Positions 41,159-48,071 of a stretch of DNA of 48,071 bases are shown here, piece after piece (position 1 is the stretch's first letter; every line of letters begins with the position of its first letter). Made by a program: the position numbers and the translations under genes. The notes beneath the pieces were generated by a model. The model was given only the letters and a program-made list of their open reading frames with translations. It was not told the origin of the DNA and did no database searches. The DNA comes from Lachnospiraceae bacterium (GTDB taxonomy: Bacteria; Bacillota; Clostridia; Lachnospirales; Lachnospiraceae), in the NCBI GenBank assembly GCA_024680595.1, contig JAILCB010000169.1, positions 1 through 48,071 of the forward strand, written 5' to 3'.

Positions 41159-42096
41159 TACTCCTCCGACTTCTCTTTCACGATAAATACAGGCCGTCGT
41201 TTGGTCTCCAGATAGGTCTTGGAGAGATAGAAAGAAATAATGCCCAGGGCCAGCAGCAAAACTCCCGTGCACAAAAGGATTAAGGCGGCCAGGACCGGCT
41301 TTAGATCCCAGGCCCCACGGCAAAAGAAAACCAGGCTCACTATGAGATAGATGAAGGAGCCAAAGGAAACCGTCGCCCCAAGGCCTGCTATGATTTCCAG
41401 AGGTTTAGTGGAGAATGCCACAATCCCCTCTATGGCATAGCGAAAGAGATTCCAGAAGGACCATTTCGTTTCTCCTGCAATCCGCTCCACATTCTCAAAC
41501 TCAAACCACTTGGTCTTGAAGCCTATCCAGCCATAGATGCCCTTGGTAAAACGGCTATACTCCCCCATGGAGAGAATTGCTTCCGCCATCTGCCGGGTCA
41601 TGACCCGGTAATCACGGGCGCCATCCACTATCTCCGCCGTTGAAATCTTGTTCATGAGGCGGTAGAAACGCCGGGCAAAGAAGGACCGGATGGGCGGTTC
41701 TCCCTGTCTGGTCACCCTGCGGGTCGCGGCAGAATCATAGCCATCCACATAGACTGCCTCAAACATATCCGGTAAGAGGCTGGGCGGATCCTGCAAATCC
41801 ACATCCATACAGACCAGATAATCCCCTCTGGCATGTTCGAGCCCCGCCAAAAGCCCCGCTTCCTTACCGAAATTCCGGGAAAAGGAAACATACCGGATAG
41901 ACTTATCCTCTTTGCTTAAGTTCTTAATTAGCTCCAGGGTTTTGTCCTTAGAGCCGTCATCGATAAACAGAAGTTCAATAGAAACCTCCGGCCATCGCTC
42001 CTGAAAGGTCTTTCTAGTATCCTTAAAGGCCTCGCAAAAATATGGAATTGCCTCCTCTTCATTAAAGCAGGGGACGATTACACTGAGAAGTTTCAT
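41158..42096 (-). CDS. GtrB/YfdH-type bactoprenol glycosyltransferase
   Basis: A 312-residue membrane GT2. MKLLSVIVPCFNEEEAI, LLFIDDGSKDKTLEL, SFSRNFGKEAGLLAGLEHA and CMDVDLQDPP are landmarks of the GtrB family, which loads glucose onto undecaprenyl phosphate. RDYRVM follows, then two TM helices (about 230-255 and 268-292). TTG (42120) and GTG (42111) are alternative in-frame starts; the ATG at 42096 matches family beginnings although its ribosome site is weak. Paired with the next GT2 by a 1-nt overlap. Function in a surface glycan is inferred. Confidence 0.9.
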   Translation of the reverse strand: MKLLSVIVPCFNEEEAIPYFCEAFKDTRKTFQERWPEVSIELLFIDDGSKDKTLELIKNLSKEDKSIRYVSFSRNFGKEAGLLAGLEHARGDYLVCMDVDLQDPPSLLPDMFEAVYVDGYDSAATRRVTRQGEPPIRSFFARRFYRLMNKISTAEIVDGARDYRVMTRQMAEAILSMGEYSRFTKGIYGWIGFKTKWFEFENVERIAGETKWSFWNLFRYAIEGIVAFSTKPLEIIAGLGATVSFGSFIYLIVSLVFFCRGAWDLKPVLAALILLCTGVLLLALGIISFYLSKTYLETKRRPVFIVKEKSEE

Positions 42097-42125
42097 TCTT
42101 ATCTGTTTCACTCCATCCAATCATA

Positions 42126-43421
42126 TTAATCCTGTTTTCTAATCCGCAGCACATCGCCTATATCAATAAGCCCGGAGGACTTCCCCTGTCTGTCAAATCC
42201 GGAATCCTGCCGGAATAAAGGCTCTGATCCCTTTAGTTCGGACAGCCTGAGGAAGAGTCTCTGACCCGGATGAGGTGCACTGGGCATATTCCCCATCTCC
42301 GGATCCCTTATTTCCTCTACCCGCATGGGCACATTCTCCCCTCCGGGTTTCATTACCTCGATTTGATCTCCCACAGAAAACTTATTCTTCTGCCGGATAA
42401 CCGCCCCCCCATCCTCTGTCACATCCTCCACAATACCCAGATAGACATAATCCTGGGTATAGGTATTATTGTCATAAATCTGTGAATCCACATCGGGTTT
42501 GCCAAAATAAAAGCCTGTATAGAACTGCCGGGTGGTGCACTTACGGATCTCCTCCTCATACCGGGGAATATTGTCCCTATAGACCTGCTCGGACTCAAAG
42601 AAGTCATCAATAGCCTTCCTATAGGTGCGGGCCGTTACCGCCACATAGAGGGCGTTCTTCATCCGGCCCTCAATCTTCAGGCTATTCACCCCCGCCCGGA
42701 CCAGTTCCGGAATGTGGCTTACCATACAGAGGTCTTTGGAATTAAAGACATAGGTTCCCCGCTCATTCTCCTCCACCGGCAGATAAACACCGGGCCTTGT
42801 CTCCTCCACCAGGGAGTAGCGCCAGCGGCAGGGATGGGAACAGGCCCCCTTATTGGCATCCCGCCCTGTAAAGTAATTGGACAAAAGACATCTTCCGGAA
42901 TAGGAAATGCACATGGCTCCATGTACAAAGGCCTCAATCTCCATATCCTCCGGCAGATGCTGTCTCAACTCACTGATTTCCTGCAGGGATAATTCTCTGG
43001 CAACCACAAGCCGCCTGGCACCCAGCCTTCTCCAGAAGAGGGCCGTCCTATAATTGGTAGTATTGGCCTGGGTACTAATGTGGATATCAATCTCCGGACA
43101 AACCTCCCGGGCCAAATCAAATATTCCCGGATCTGAGATCAATAAAGCGTCGGGACGAATTTCCCTGATTTCGGAAAAATATCTCCCGGCAGCCTCCAAG
43201 TCCCCATTATGGGCAAAAATATTAGCGGTAACATAGACCTTGGCCCCCCTGCTATGGGCGAAGGAGATGGAGTCCTTCATCTCCTCCGGAGAAAAGTTTC
43301 TGGCAGAAGCCCTAAGGCTCATAAACTGACCGCCAATATATACTGCATCCGCCCCAAAGGTCACTGCAGTTTTCAGCTCCTCCGGCCCCTTGGCCGGAAG
43401 CAAAAGCTCTGGCTTCTTCAT
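42126..43421 (-). CDS. Peptidase U32 family protein, TrhP/YrrO-type
   Basis: A 431-residue U32 protein. PELLLPAKGPEELKTAVTFGADAVYIGG and the signature EAFVHGAMCISYSGRCLLSNY place it, and GACSHPCRWRYSL adds the Cys residues that may hold an iron-sulfur cluster. Members such as B. subtilis YrrO and E. coli TrhP hydroxylate tRNA wobble uridine using prephenate; others were once called collagenases. Length suits YrrO. The ATG overlaps the mini-MltG stop (ATGA), so the two are coupled. RNase J lies upstream in the same run. Confidence 0.88.
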   Translation of the reverse strand: MKKPELLLPAKGPEELKTAVTFGADAVYIGGQFMSLRASARNFSPEEMKDSISFAHSRGAKVYVTANIFAHNGDLEAAGRYFSEIREIRPDALLISDPGIFDLAREVCPEIDIHISTQANTTNYRTALFWRRLGARRLVVARELSLQEISELRQHLPEDMEIEAFVHGAMCISYSGRCLLSNYFTGRDANKGACSHPCRWRYSLVEETRPGVYLPVEENERGTYVFNSKDLCMVSHIPELVRAGVNSLKIEGRMKNALYVAVTARTYRKAIDDFFESEQVYRDNIPRYEEEIRKCTTRQFYTGFYFGKPDVDSQIYDNNTYTQDYVYLGIVEDVTEDGGAVIRQKNKFSVGDQIEVMKPGGENVPMRVEEIRDPEMGNMPSAPHPGQRLFLRLSELKGSEPLFRQDSGFDRQGKSSGLIDIGDVLRIRKQD

Positions 43422-43804
43422 TCAGACTCCTCTTCCTCCTTTTCCGCTGCCGCCATAACCGCCATCATCTCCTCTGCGGTCATAGACGTATTCAAGGTAT
43501 AGGTACCGGGCTGCAGAAGACCGTGATAGGGCGAGAGCCGCTCCTGAAAAAGGAAAAGGGTCGAATCCTCAATTAGTCCCGCGTTTTCCAGAATATCCCC
43601 AATGGCCGAGGGTCCGGCCCCCATGGGAATCACCACCTCCACATCGGCTCCCGCACCGGTCGTGATAGGAGGCTCCGAGAATACCCGGTAGCCGAAGTCA
43701 TAGGCTTTGAAAGCCGCCCGATAAATCAGCAAAAGACCTGCCAGAATCAGCATGACCCTGACCACGATTGCCAATATGGAAATTCCGGATTTCTTTAAAT
43801 TCAT
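43418..43804 (-). CDS. Short MltG-like protein (YceG amino-terminal domain only)
   Basis: 128 residues: TM helix at about 10-30, then a LysM-like domain (VEVVIPMGAGPSAIGDILENAGLI, LQPGTYTLNTSMTAEEMM) as found at the start of the MltG endolytic transglycosylase. The catalytic domain with its Glu is absent. Small versions such as this occur next to YlbF/U32 genes in clostridia. It may bind peptidoglycan without cutting it. It begins 1 bp after the YlbF-type gene and overlaps the U32 gene. Confidence 0.8.
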   Translation of the reverse strand: MNLKKSGISILAIVVRVMLILAGLLLIYRAAFKAYDFGYRVFSEPPITTGAGADVEVVIPMGAGPSAIGDILENAGLIEDSTLFLFQERLSPYHGLLQPGTYTLNTSMTAEEMMAVMAAAEKEEEESE

Positions 43805-43805
43805 A

Positions 43806-44138
43806 TCAAAAATTCAGTCCGGTCATAAGCCGGTCCATAGCCTGCCGCATTATAGCGCAAAAGGCAGCCTCTGACTGCAGAAACCCATATATCATGGGTT
43901 CCTGACAGTCTTCCTCATACCTGTCCGTAAATTCCAAAGCGGCGTCAGAAAGTTCCTCGTCAGGGGTTGATGTATACAGCCTGAAATAGTCCTCCCTAAT
44001 ATTATTAACTCTGGAGAAAAAGGCAGGATCCCCGGAAATCTCCGACTTCCACTTCATATAATCCTGATATTCCGGCGTAGAGCAAATGGAACTAATTAAA
44101 TGATCTACATCCGCCTCGATGTTATTATTCATTCTCAT
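43806..44138 (-). CDS. YlbF family regulator
   Basis: A 110-residue helical protein of the YlbF/YmcA group, recognised from VDHLISSICSTPEYQDYMKWKSEIS and VNNIREDYFRLY. In B. subtilis the YlbF-YmcA-YaaT complex guides RNase Y cleavage of operon mRNAs. Here the neighbour is RNase J, another mRNA nuclease. A frame extends to 44270, but GGGAG lies 7 nt before the ATG at 44138. Confidence 0.85.
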   Translation of the reverse strand: MRMNNNIEADVDHLISSICSTPEYQDYMKWKSEISGDPAFFSRVNNIREDYFRLYTSTPDEELSDAALEFTDRYEEDCQEPMIYGFLQSEAAFCAIMRQAMDRLMTGLNF

Positions 44139-44276
44139 ATTCCATCTCCCATCTTCCCAAGCCCATGTCCTAAGAGCAGAGAAATGACTTAATCCCGCCC
44201 TAAGGATATAGGCTATCCCCGGCTGACCTGACCCCGCAAAAGCATGAACCCGGTCAGCCGGGGCATACATAAGTCT

Positions 44277-45947
44277 CTATACTTCCATGATAATAGGAAT
44301 AATCATAGGCCGGCGTCTAGTCTCCTTCCAGAGATAGGAAGAGAGATTATCCCGAAGGGTATTCTTTATCTTGCCCCAGTCCGTAATGCCGGCATCTGCC
44401 AGACTGTCCAGGGATTCCTGGAGAATATCCGTAGAATCCTCCAAAAGCGCATCCGCCTCCCTGACATAAACAAAGCCCCGGGAGACGATATCCGGTCCCG
44501 CCAAAAGCTGGCCCGTTCCCTTTTCCAGCACCAGGACAATAATGACAATCCCGTCCTCCGCCAGGTGCTGCCTATCCCGGATTACCACATTTCCTACATC
44601 ACCCACACCCAGGCCGTCTACGAATACAGAACCCACATGGGCCCTACCCGTAACAGCGGCCCCCTTCTCGTCCAGCTCCAGAATATCTCCGGAACGAATC
44701 ATGAGAATATGCTTGCTATCATAGCCCAAAGCCCTGGCAATCTTCTCCTGGGCATGGCGGTGCCTGAATTCCCCATGAACGGGAATAGCATACTTGGGCC
44801 TAACCAGAGAATAAATCAGCTTGATTTCCTCACTGCAGGCATGACCGGATACGTGTACATCCAGAATCACCTCGGCTCCCTTGGCTTCCAGCTCATTAAT
44901 AATCTTGGAAACCGCCTTTTCATTGCCGGGAATGGGGGAAGCGCTCAGGATAATCGTATCATTTGGCTTAATTGCAATCTTTTTGTGGACACTGGTAGCC
45001 ATCCTGGACAGGGCTGCCATAGACTCGCCCTGGCTTCCCGTTGTAATAATGACGGTCTTTTCATCCGGATAATTCCTCAATTCATCCACATCAATAAGGG
45101 TATTCTCAGGAATCTGAATATAGCCCAGTTCCTGGGCAATCTCAATGACATTTGTCATGGACCGCCCTTCCAGCACCACCTTTCGCCCATACTTATAGGC
45201 AGAATTAATAATCTGCTGGACCCTGTCCACATTTGAGGCAAAGGTAGCGACCACCAGACGGTTGCTGGTATGCTCGGCAAATAGGGTATCAAAAACTACG
45301 CCAATGGTACGCTCAGACTTAGTAAAGCCCTCCCGCTCAGCGTTGGTGCTGTCGCACATTAGGGCCAAAACACCCTTTTTCCCAATCTCGCCTATCCTCT
45401 GGAGATCAATGGGGTCGCCAAATATAGGCGTATAATCCACCTTGAAGTCTCCTGTGTGCACTACTACTCCTGCCGGGCAATAGATAGCCAGGGCAGAAGC
45501 ATCCGTAATGGAATGATTGGTCTGGATGAATTCTACACGGAAATCCCCCAGGCTGACAGTCTGACCATGCTTTACCACGTTTCGCTTCGTTGTAGTCAAA
45601 AGGTTATGCTCCTGAAGCTTGCGCTCAATAAGTCCCACAGTCAGTTTAGTGGCATAAACAGGCACATTGACATCCTTTAATACATAAGGCAGGGCCCCGA
45701 TATGGTCCTCATGTCCATGCGTGATAAAAAAGCCCTTCACTTTGTCGATATGCTCAACCAGATAGGATACATCCGGAATACAGAGATCAATTCCCAACAT
45801 ATCGTCCTCAGGAAAGGCTATGCCGCAGTCCACTACAATGATACTGTCAGCGTATTCAAAGGCCGTGATATTCATTCCTATCTGTTCCAATCCTCCCAGC
45901 GGAATGATTTTCAACTTTGAATGCGTTTCACTATTCAGTTTGCTCAC
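44277..45947 (-). CDS. rnj: Ribonuclease J
   Basis: A 556-residue metallo-beta-lactamase/beta-CASP nuclease with endo- and 5-prime exonuclease activity in mRNA decay. HGHEDHIGALPY (77-84) gives the zinc ligands. SITDASALAIYCPAG, VHTGDFKVD, LMCDSTNAEREGFTKSE, VVLEGRSM, TGSQGE and VHVSGHACSEEI are canonical. Length is standard. J1 or J2 paralogy cannot be settled. It heads the run rnj, ylbF-like, mini-mltG, U32. Confidence 0.96.
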   Translation of the reverse strand: MSKLNSETHSKLKIIPLGGLEQIGMNITAFEYADSIIVVDCGIAFPEDDMLGIDLCIPDVSYLVEHIDKVKGFFITHGHEDHIGALPYVLKDVNVPVYATKLTVGLIERKLQEHNLLTTTKRNVVKHGQTVSLGDFRVEFIQTNHSITDASALAIYCPAGVVVHTGDFKVDYTPIFGDPIDLQRIGEIGKKGVLALMCDSTNAEREGFTKSERTIGVVFDTLFAEHTSNRLVVATFASNVDRVQQIINSAYKYGRKVVLEGRSMTNVIEIAQELGYIQIPENTLIDVDELRNYPDEKTVIITTGSQGESMAALSRMATSVHKKIAIKPNDTIILSASPIPGNEKAVSKIINELEAKGAEVILDVHVSGHACSEEIKLIYSLVRPKYAIPVHGEFRHRHAQEKIARALGYDSKHILMIRSGDILELDEKGAAVTGRAHVGSVFVDGLGVGDVGNVVIRDRQHLAEDGIVIIVLVLEKGTGQLLAGPDIVSRGFVYVREADALLEDSTDILQESLDSLADAGITDWGKIKNTLRDNLSSYLWKETRRRPMIIPIIMEV

Positions 45948-45972
45948 TCTTCCTCTCTTTCTCCTTAAAATA

Positions 45973-46233
45973 TTATATTTCTATAGATACATCCTCTAAA
46001 ACGGTATGCAGTGCCGCTATAGCCCGCTGCAGCTCCCGTTCATCGTCCACCATCTCATAGACAGCCTCTTCGCTGGTTTTGTCCCGGGATACATCCTTCA
46101 GAATAAGGGCATCCGAATCACCCTCCTCCTCTTCTGCAACAAGAATATAGGATACATCCTCCACATCAGCCTTGCCAATCACATAGAAGTCTTGCTCTTC
46201 CCCATTATCCAGCGTAAAAGCCACCTTATCCAA
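45973..46233 (-). CDS. DUF1292 family protein
   Basis: An 86-residue acidic protein (VAFTLDNGEEQDFYVIGKADVEDVSYILVAEEEEGDSDALILK). This family (YrzB) follows ireB-ruvX in many Firmicutes and has no known function. TTG at 46239 abuts the GGGGGG site; TTG at 46233, 6 nt away, is better. RuvX ends 289 bp upstream beyond repeat elements. Confidence 0.88.
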   Translation of the reverse strand: MDKVAFTLDNGEEQDFYVIGKADVEDVSYILVAEEEEGDSDALILKDVSRDKTSEEAVYEMVDDERELQRAIAALHTVLEDVSIEI

Positions 46234-46413
46234 AATCAACCCCCCTGTATACTAAGGTCATATAAACTGTCATTCGCAATCCGCTTTTCTCCCTGCCCAT
46301 AAAGGCAGGACACCTCCTGTCCCCCTTCGGGAACCCTTGAGCCCTCCTGAAATCGAGTAGACTGACACCTGCTCGATTCGGCTAAGCCCGTCATCCCAAG
46401 TCCCTGGGACTCT

Positions 46414-46475
46414 CGATGAGGGCTGGAGCCAAAGCCCCGCCTGTGCGCCGGCGCCCCGATGAGGCCGCAGCCTGC
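46414..46475 (-). repeat. Intergenic repeat family 1, diverged copy F
   Basis: CGATGAGGGCTGGAGCCAAAGCCCCG, then a GCGCC/GGCGC palindrome and CCGATGAGGC, follow the order seen in copy B (start box, GCCAAG, stem, GATGAGGC). The end box is degenerate. Confidence 0.5.
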
Positions 46476-46478
46476 AGA

Positions 46479-46526
46479 GGTAAGCCCCGTCCCCGCTCAA
46501 GGCAAAGGCACTTGAGGCGGGGGATT
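46479..46526 (-). repeat. Intergenic repeat family 3, copy 2
   Basis: Begins 3 nt after the ruvX stop. GGTAAGCC, CCCCGCTCAAG and CTTGAGGCGGGGGATT align with copy 1 at 8847-8900. T-A pairs there are C-G and G-C pairs here. Confidence 0.8.
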
Positions 46527-46528
46527 TC

Positions 46529-46948
46529 TCATAATGTATTCAAATAGTCCTCTAATATAACCGCGGCAGCCACATTGTCAATGCGCTCTTTACGCTCCCT
46601 GCGGCCATTTACCCCGTTCAGCTCCAATATTTCCCCGGCCTCCACGGTGGACAGTCTCTCGTCCTGATAATAGACGGGCAGGCCGGTCCTCCTGGCAAGA
46701 GCCTGGCCAAAATCCCTGGCCTTCTCCGCCCTCTCCCCTTCACTTCCGTCCATATTTAGGGGTAATCCCACAACAAGGGCCCCGGCCCCGGATTCCACAA
46801 TTATCTCCTCAATCCGGCGCAGGGTTTTGCGAAGCCTCTTCTCACTATCCCGAAAAACCGTTTCCACCCCCCGGGCCAGAGTTCCGGTCTCGTCTGTCAG
46901 GGCAATTCCCACTGACTTTGCCCCATAATCTAATCCTATATATTTCAC
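46529..46948 (-). CDS. ruvX: RuvX/YqgF Holliday-junction resolvase-like protein
   Basis: A 139-residue RNase H-fold protein. MKYIGLDYGAKSVGIALTDETG, LVVGLPLNMDGSEGERA and YYQDERLSTVEA hold the acidic residues, and DNVAAAVILEDYL ends the domain. Roles in pre-16S rRNA maturation and junction resolution are described for homologues. The GTG start directly follows the ireB stop, with GGAG 6 nt before it. Confidence 0.95.
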   Translation of the reverse strand: MKYIGLDYGAKSVGIALTDETGTLARGVETVFRDSEKRLRKTLRRIEEIIVESGAGALVVGLPLNMDGSEGERAEKARDFGQALARRTGLPVYYQDERLSTVEAGEILELNGVNGRRERKERIDNVAAAVILEDYLNTL

Positions 46949-47236
46949 TTATGACTCCGTCCAGCCATTGCTCCTAATATATTCCTTGAGAAGCTCCTCT
47001 ACCAGCTCATCCCGCTCTACCTTCATAATGAGACTCCTGGCATTATTATGGCTTGTAATATAGGTCGGATCCCCTGACATGACATATCCGACAATCTGAC
47101 TGATTGGATTGTAGCCTTTCTCAGTCAAAGCCTCATATACTGTGGAAAGCACCACTTTTACGCCAGTCTCCGGCTCCTTATCCACCTTAAATGTCTGCGT
47201 ACTGTCTAAGCTTTTCATCACTGATTTTAGTTCCAT
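46949..47236 (-). CDS. ireB: IreB family regulatory phosphoprotein
   Basis: A 95-residue protein. Family pattern: [54 protein letters not shown]. In Enterococcus IreB is a substrate of the PASTA kinase IreK, phosphorylated on N-terminal Thr; here Thr of STQTF is the equivalent candidate. It couples wall stress to resistance. ATG 47236 is preferred over TTG 47242. Order ireB-ruvX-DUF1292 is conserved in Firmicutes; alaS, usual upstream neighbour, is replaced by DUF4956. Confidence 0.93.
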   Translation of the reverse strand: MELKSVMKSLDSTQTFKVDKEPETGVKVVLSTVYEALTEKGYNPISQIVGYVMSGDPTYITSHNNARSLIMKVERDELVEELLKEYIRSNGWTES

Positions 47237-47323
47237 GTCCAATATATCCTTCCCTATAAAACATATATTTGGTTTATTTTATCTCATATACGGGAAAATT
47301 ACAATGCATAGGGAGAACTGCCC

Positions 47324-48007
47324 CTATCCGTGATATTCTCCATTATATTGAATCAGGGTAAGATCCTGCACTCCGTCCAGCCCCCTTAGCTCATCCACCC
47401 TGCCCAGCTCCTCCTCCGGCAAATCCAGAGATATGGTAATCTCCGCAGTCTCACCCCGGAAAACCTTGGACTTCACGGAATGGGGAATCCCGGAGAGACG
47501 GCTTAGGGCCTCTTTCTCAGCCTCCCCGCCGCCACAGTGGAGAATCATTACATAGGACAGGGCCCTTCTCTGCTTCCTGTGCATAATCATAACTAGGACA
47601 AGCATAAAGGCCATGCCGATAGCGGCCAAAACATACATGCTTGCCCCCACCGTTATTCCCATGGTAATGGCCCAGAAGAGGTACATGATATCCAGGGGCT
47701 CCTTGACTGCAGTCCGAAAACGCACAATGGAAAGGGCTCCTACCATACCCAGGGAAATCACGATATTAGTACTAATTGCCAATGTGACCATACAGGTCAG
47801 TACCGTCATCCCTATCAAGGTCAGGGCAAAGGTCCTGCTGTATACCACACCGCTAAAGAATTTCTTGTATATTTCATAGATTAGAAGTCCAATAAGCAAA
47901 GCCACAAGCATGTCACAGAGAATCGTGACGATAAGTCCGGGAGAAACATTCTGCTGAAAGAGATCGGACTCTAATATGGACTTTTTTATCATGGAACGTA
48001 CACTCAT
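47324..48007 (-). CDS. DUF4956 membrane protein
   Basis: A 227-residue membrane protein with four TM helices (about 25-45, 60-82, 85-100 and 110-140) and a soluble carboxy end. LGMVGALSIVRFRTAVKEPLDIMYLFWAITMGI is the DUF4956 signature. Members often sit beside VTC-domain polyphosphate polymerases and CotH-like proteins. CGGAG lies 6 nt before the ATG at 48007; the frame stays open upstream but a stop of another gene overlaps there. Confidence 0.88.
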   Translation of the reverse strand: MSVRSMIKKSILESDLFQQNVSPGLIVTILCDMLVALLIGLLIYEIYKKFFSGVVYSRTFALTLIGMTVLTCMVTLAISTNIVISLGMVGALSIVRFRTAVKEPLDIMYLFWAITMGITVGASMYVLAAIGMAFMLVLVMIMHRKQRRALSYVMILHCGGGEAEKEALSRLSGIPHSVKSKVFRGETAEITISLDLPEEELGRVDELRGLDGVQDLTLIQYNGEYHG

Positions 48008-48042
48008 ATTTATCTCCGGTAACGAATCATTCTCAAAAGGGC

Positions 48043-48071
48043 TTATCCCATTATCGGTTTTAACCTGCCTA
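48043..48071 (-). CDS. Carboxy tail of an upstream gene (partial)
   Basis: A frame entering from the right edge ends GRLKPIMG and TAA, 35 bp before the DUF4956 start. The short tail and neighbour make a VTC-domain protein the likeliest candidate, but nine codons cannot prove it. Confidence 0.3.

Noticed and set aside
44244-45236. Plus-strand 330-codon frame opposite rnj
   Set aside because: Antisense to RNase J with no recognisable domain or ribosome site.

Overview
The window reads as a chromosomal segment of a Gram-positive Firmicute of class Clostridia, most likely a Lachnospiraceae-type gut or oral bacterium. The case rests on rpsF-ssb-rpsR with a long acidic S6 tail, IreB and RuvX followed by a DUF1292 gene, a YlbF-type protein next to RNase J, DUF3793 and DUF4956 proteins, lipoproteins with LxGC lipoboxes, strong GGAGG ribosome binding sites and sigma-A promoters. 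No rRNA, tRNA, CRISPR array, phage or intact insertion sequence was seen. About 38 of the 43 coding features lie on the minus strand.

Layout, low to high coordinate. 1-905: amino-terminal part of a galactose/glucose-binding lipoprotein, cut by the window edge. 1149-3326: ftsH, divergent from a zinc-sensor-like ArsR repressor (3546-3830). 3890-15032: a long minus-strand run read from ydjC (carbohydrate deacetylase) through gdpP, rplI, dnaB, dgt, tadA, an FkbH-like HAD/SGNH protein and a sugar nucleotidyltransferase to galE, broken up by structured intergenic repeats. 15189: a plus-strand dCMP deaminase. 15871-21470: pyrC, plsC, murF, pyrK and pyrD, so pyrimidine synthesis is interleaved with phospholipid and peptidoglycan genes. 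21672-24145: plus-strand phosphohexomutase and a secreted- or flagellar-looking hypothetical protein. 24430-28564: a candidate PD-(D/E)xK protein, a CASTOR/POLLUX-type ion channel and DUF3793. 29076-30359: rpsF-ssb-rpsR. 30549-34831: SPOR-like lipoprotein, a flavoredoxin remnant, an MscS channel with a fused carboxy-terminal domain, and larB. 34886-42096: a surface-glycan cluster of one hexapeptide acyltransferase and six glycosyltransferases. 42126-48071: U32 hydroxylation-type protein, mini-MltG, YlbF, RNase J, DUF1292, ruvX, ireB, DUF4956 and the tail of one more gene.

Functional links: galE, the nucleotidyltransferase and the phosphohexomutase can make nucleotide sugars for the glycan cluster. 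GdpP (c-di-AMP turnover), the MscS fusion, the CASTOR/POLLUX channel and IreB suggest attention to turgor and cell-wall stress. DnaB, Dgt, SSB and the deaminases form a DNA-precursor and replication theme.

The least explained content is non-coding. At least three families of structured intergenic repeats recur between unrelated genes, with base changes that preserve pairing. There is a run of five consecutive hairpins at 24284-24429, a pair of matching DtxR-box-like palindromes in front of DUF3793, an apparently leaderless glycosyltransferase fired from a promoter that overlaps a divergent one, and two glycosyltransferase genes whose 3-prime ends have been duplicated just past their stop codons. 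Coordinates and motifs were read by eye; no database search was possible.
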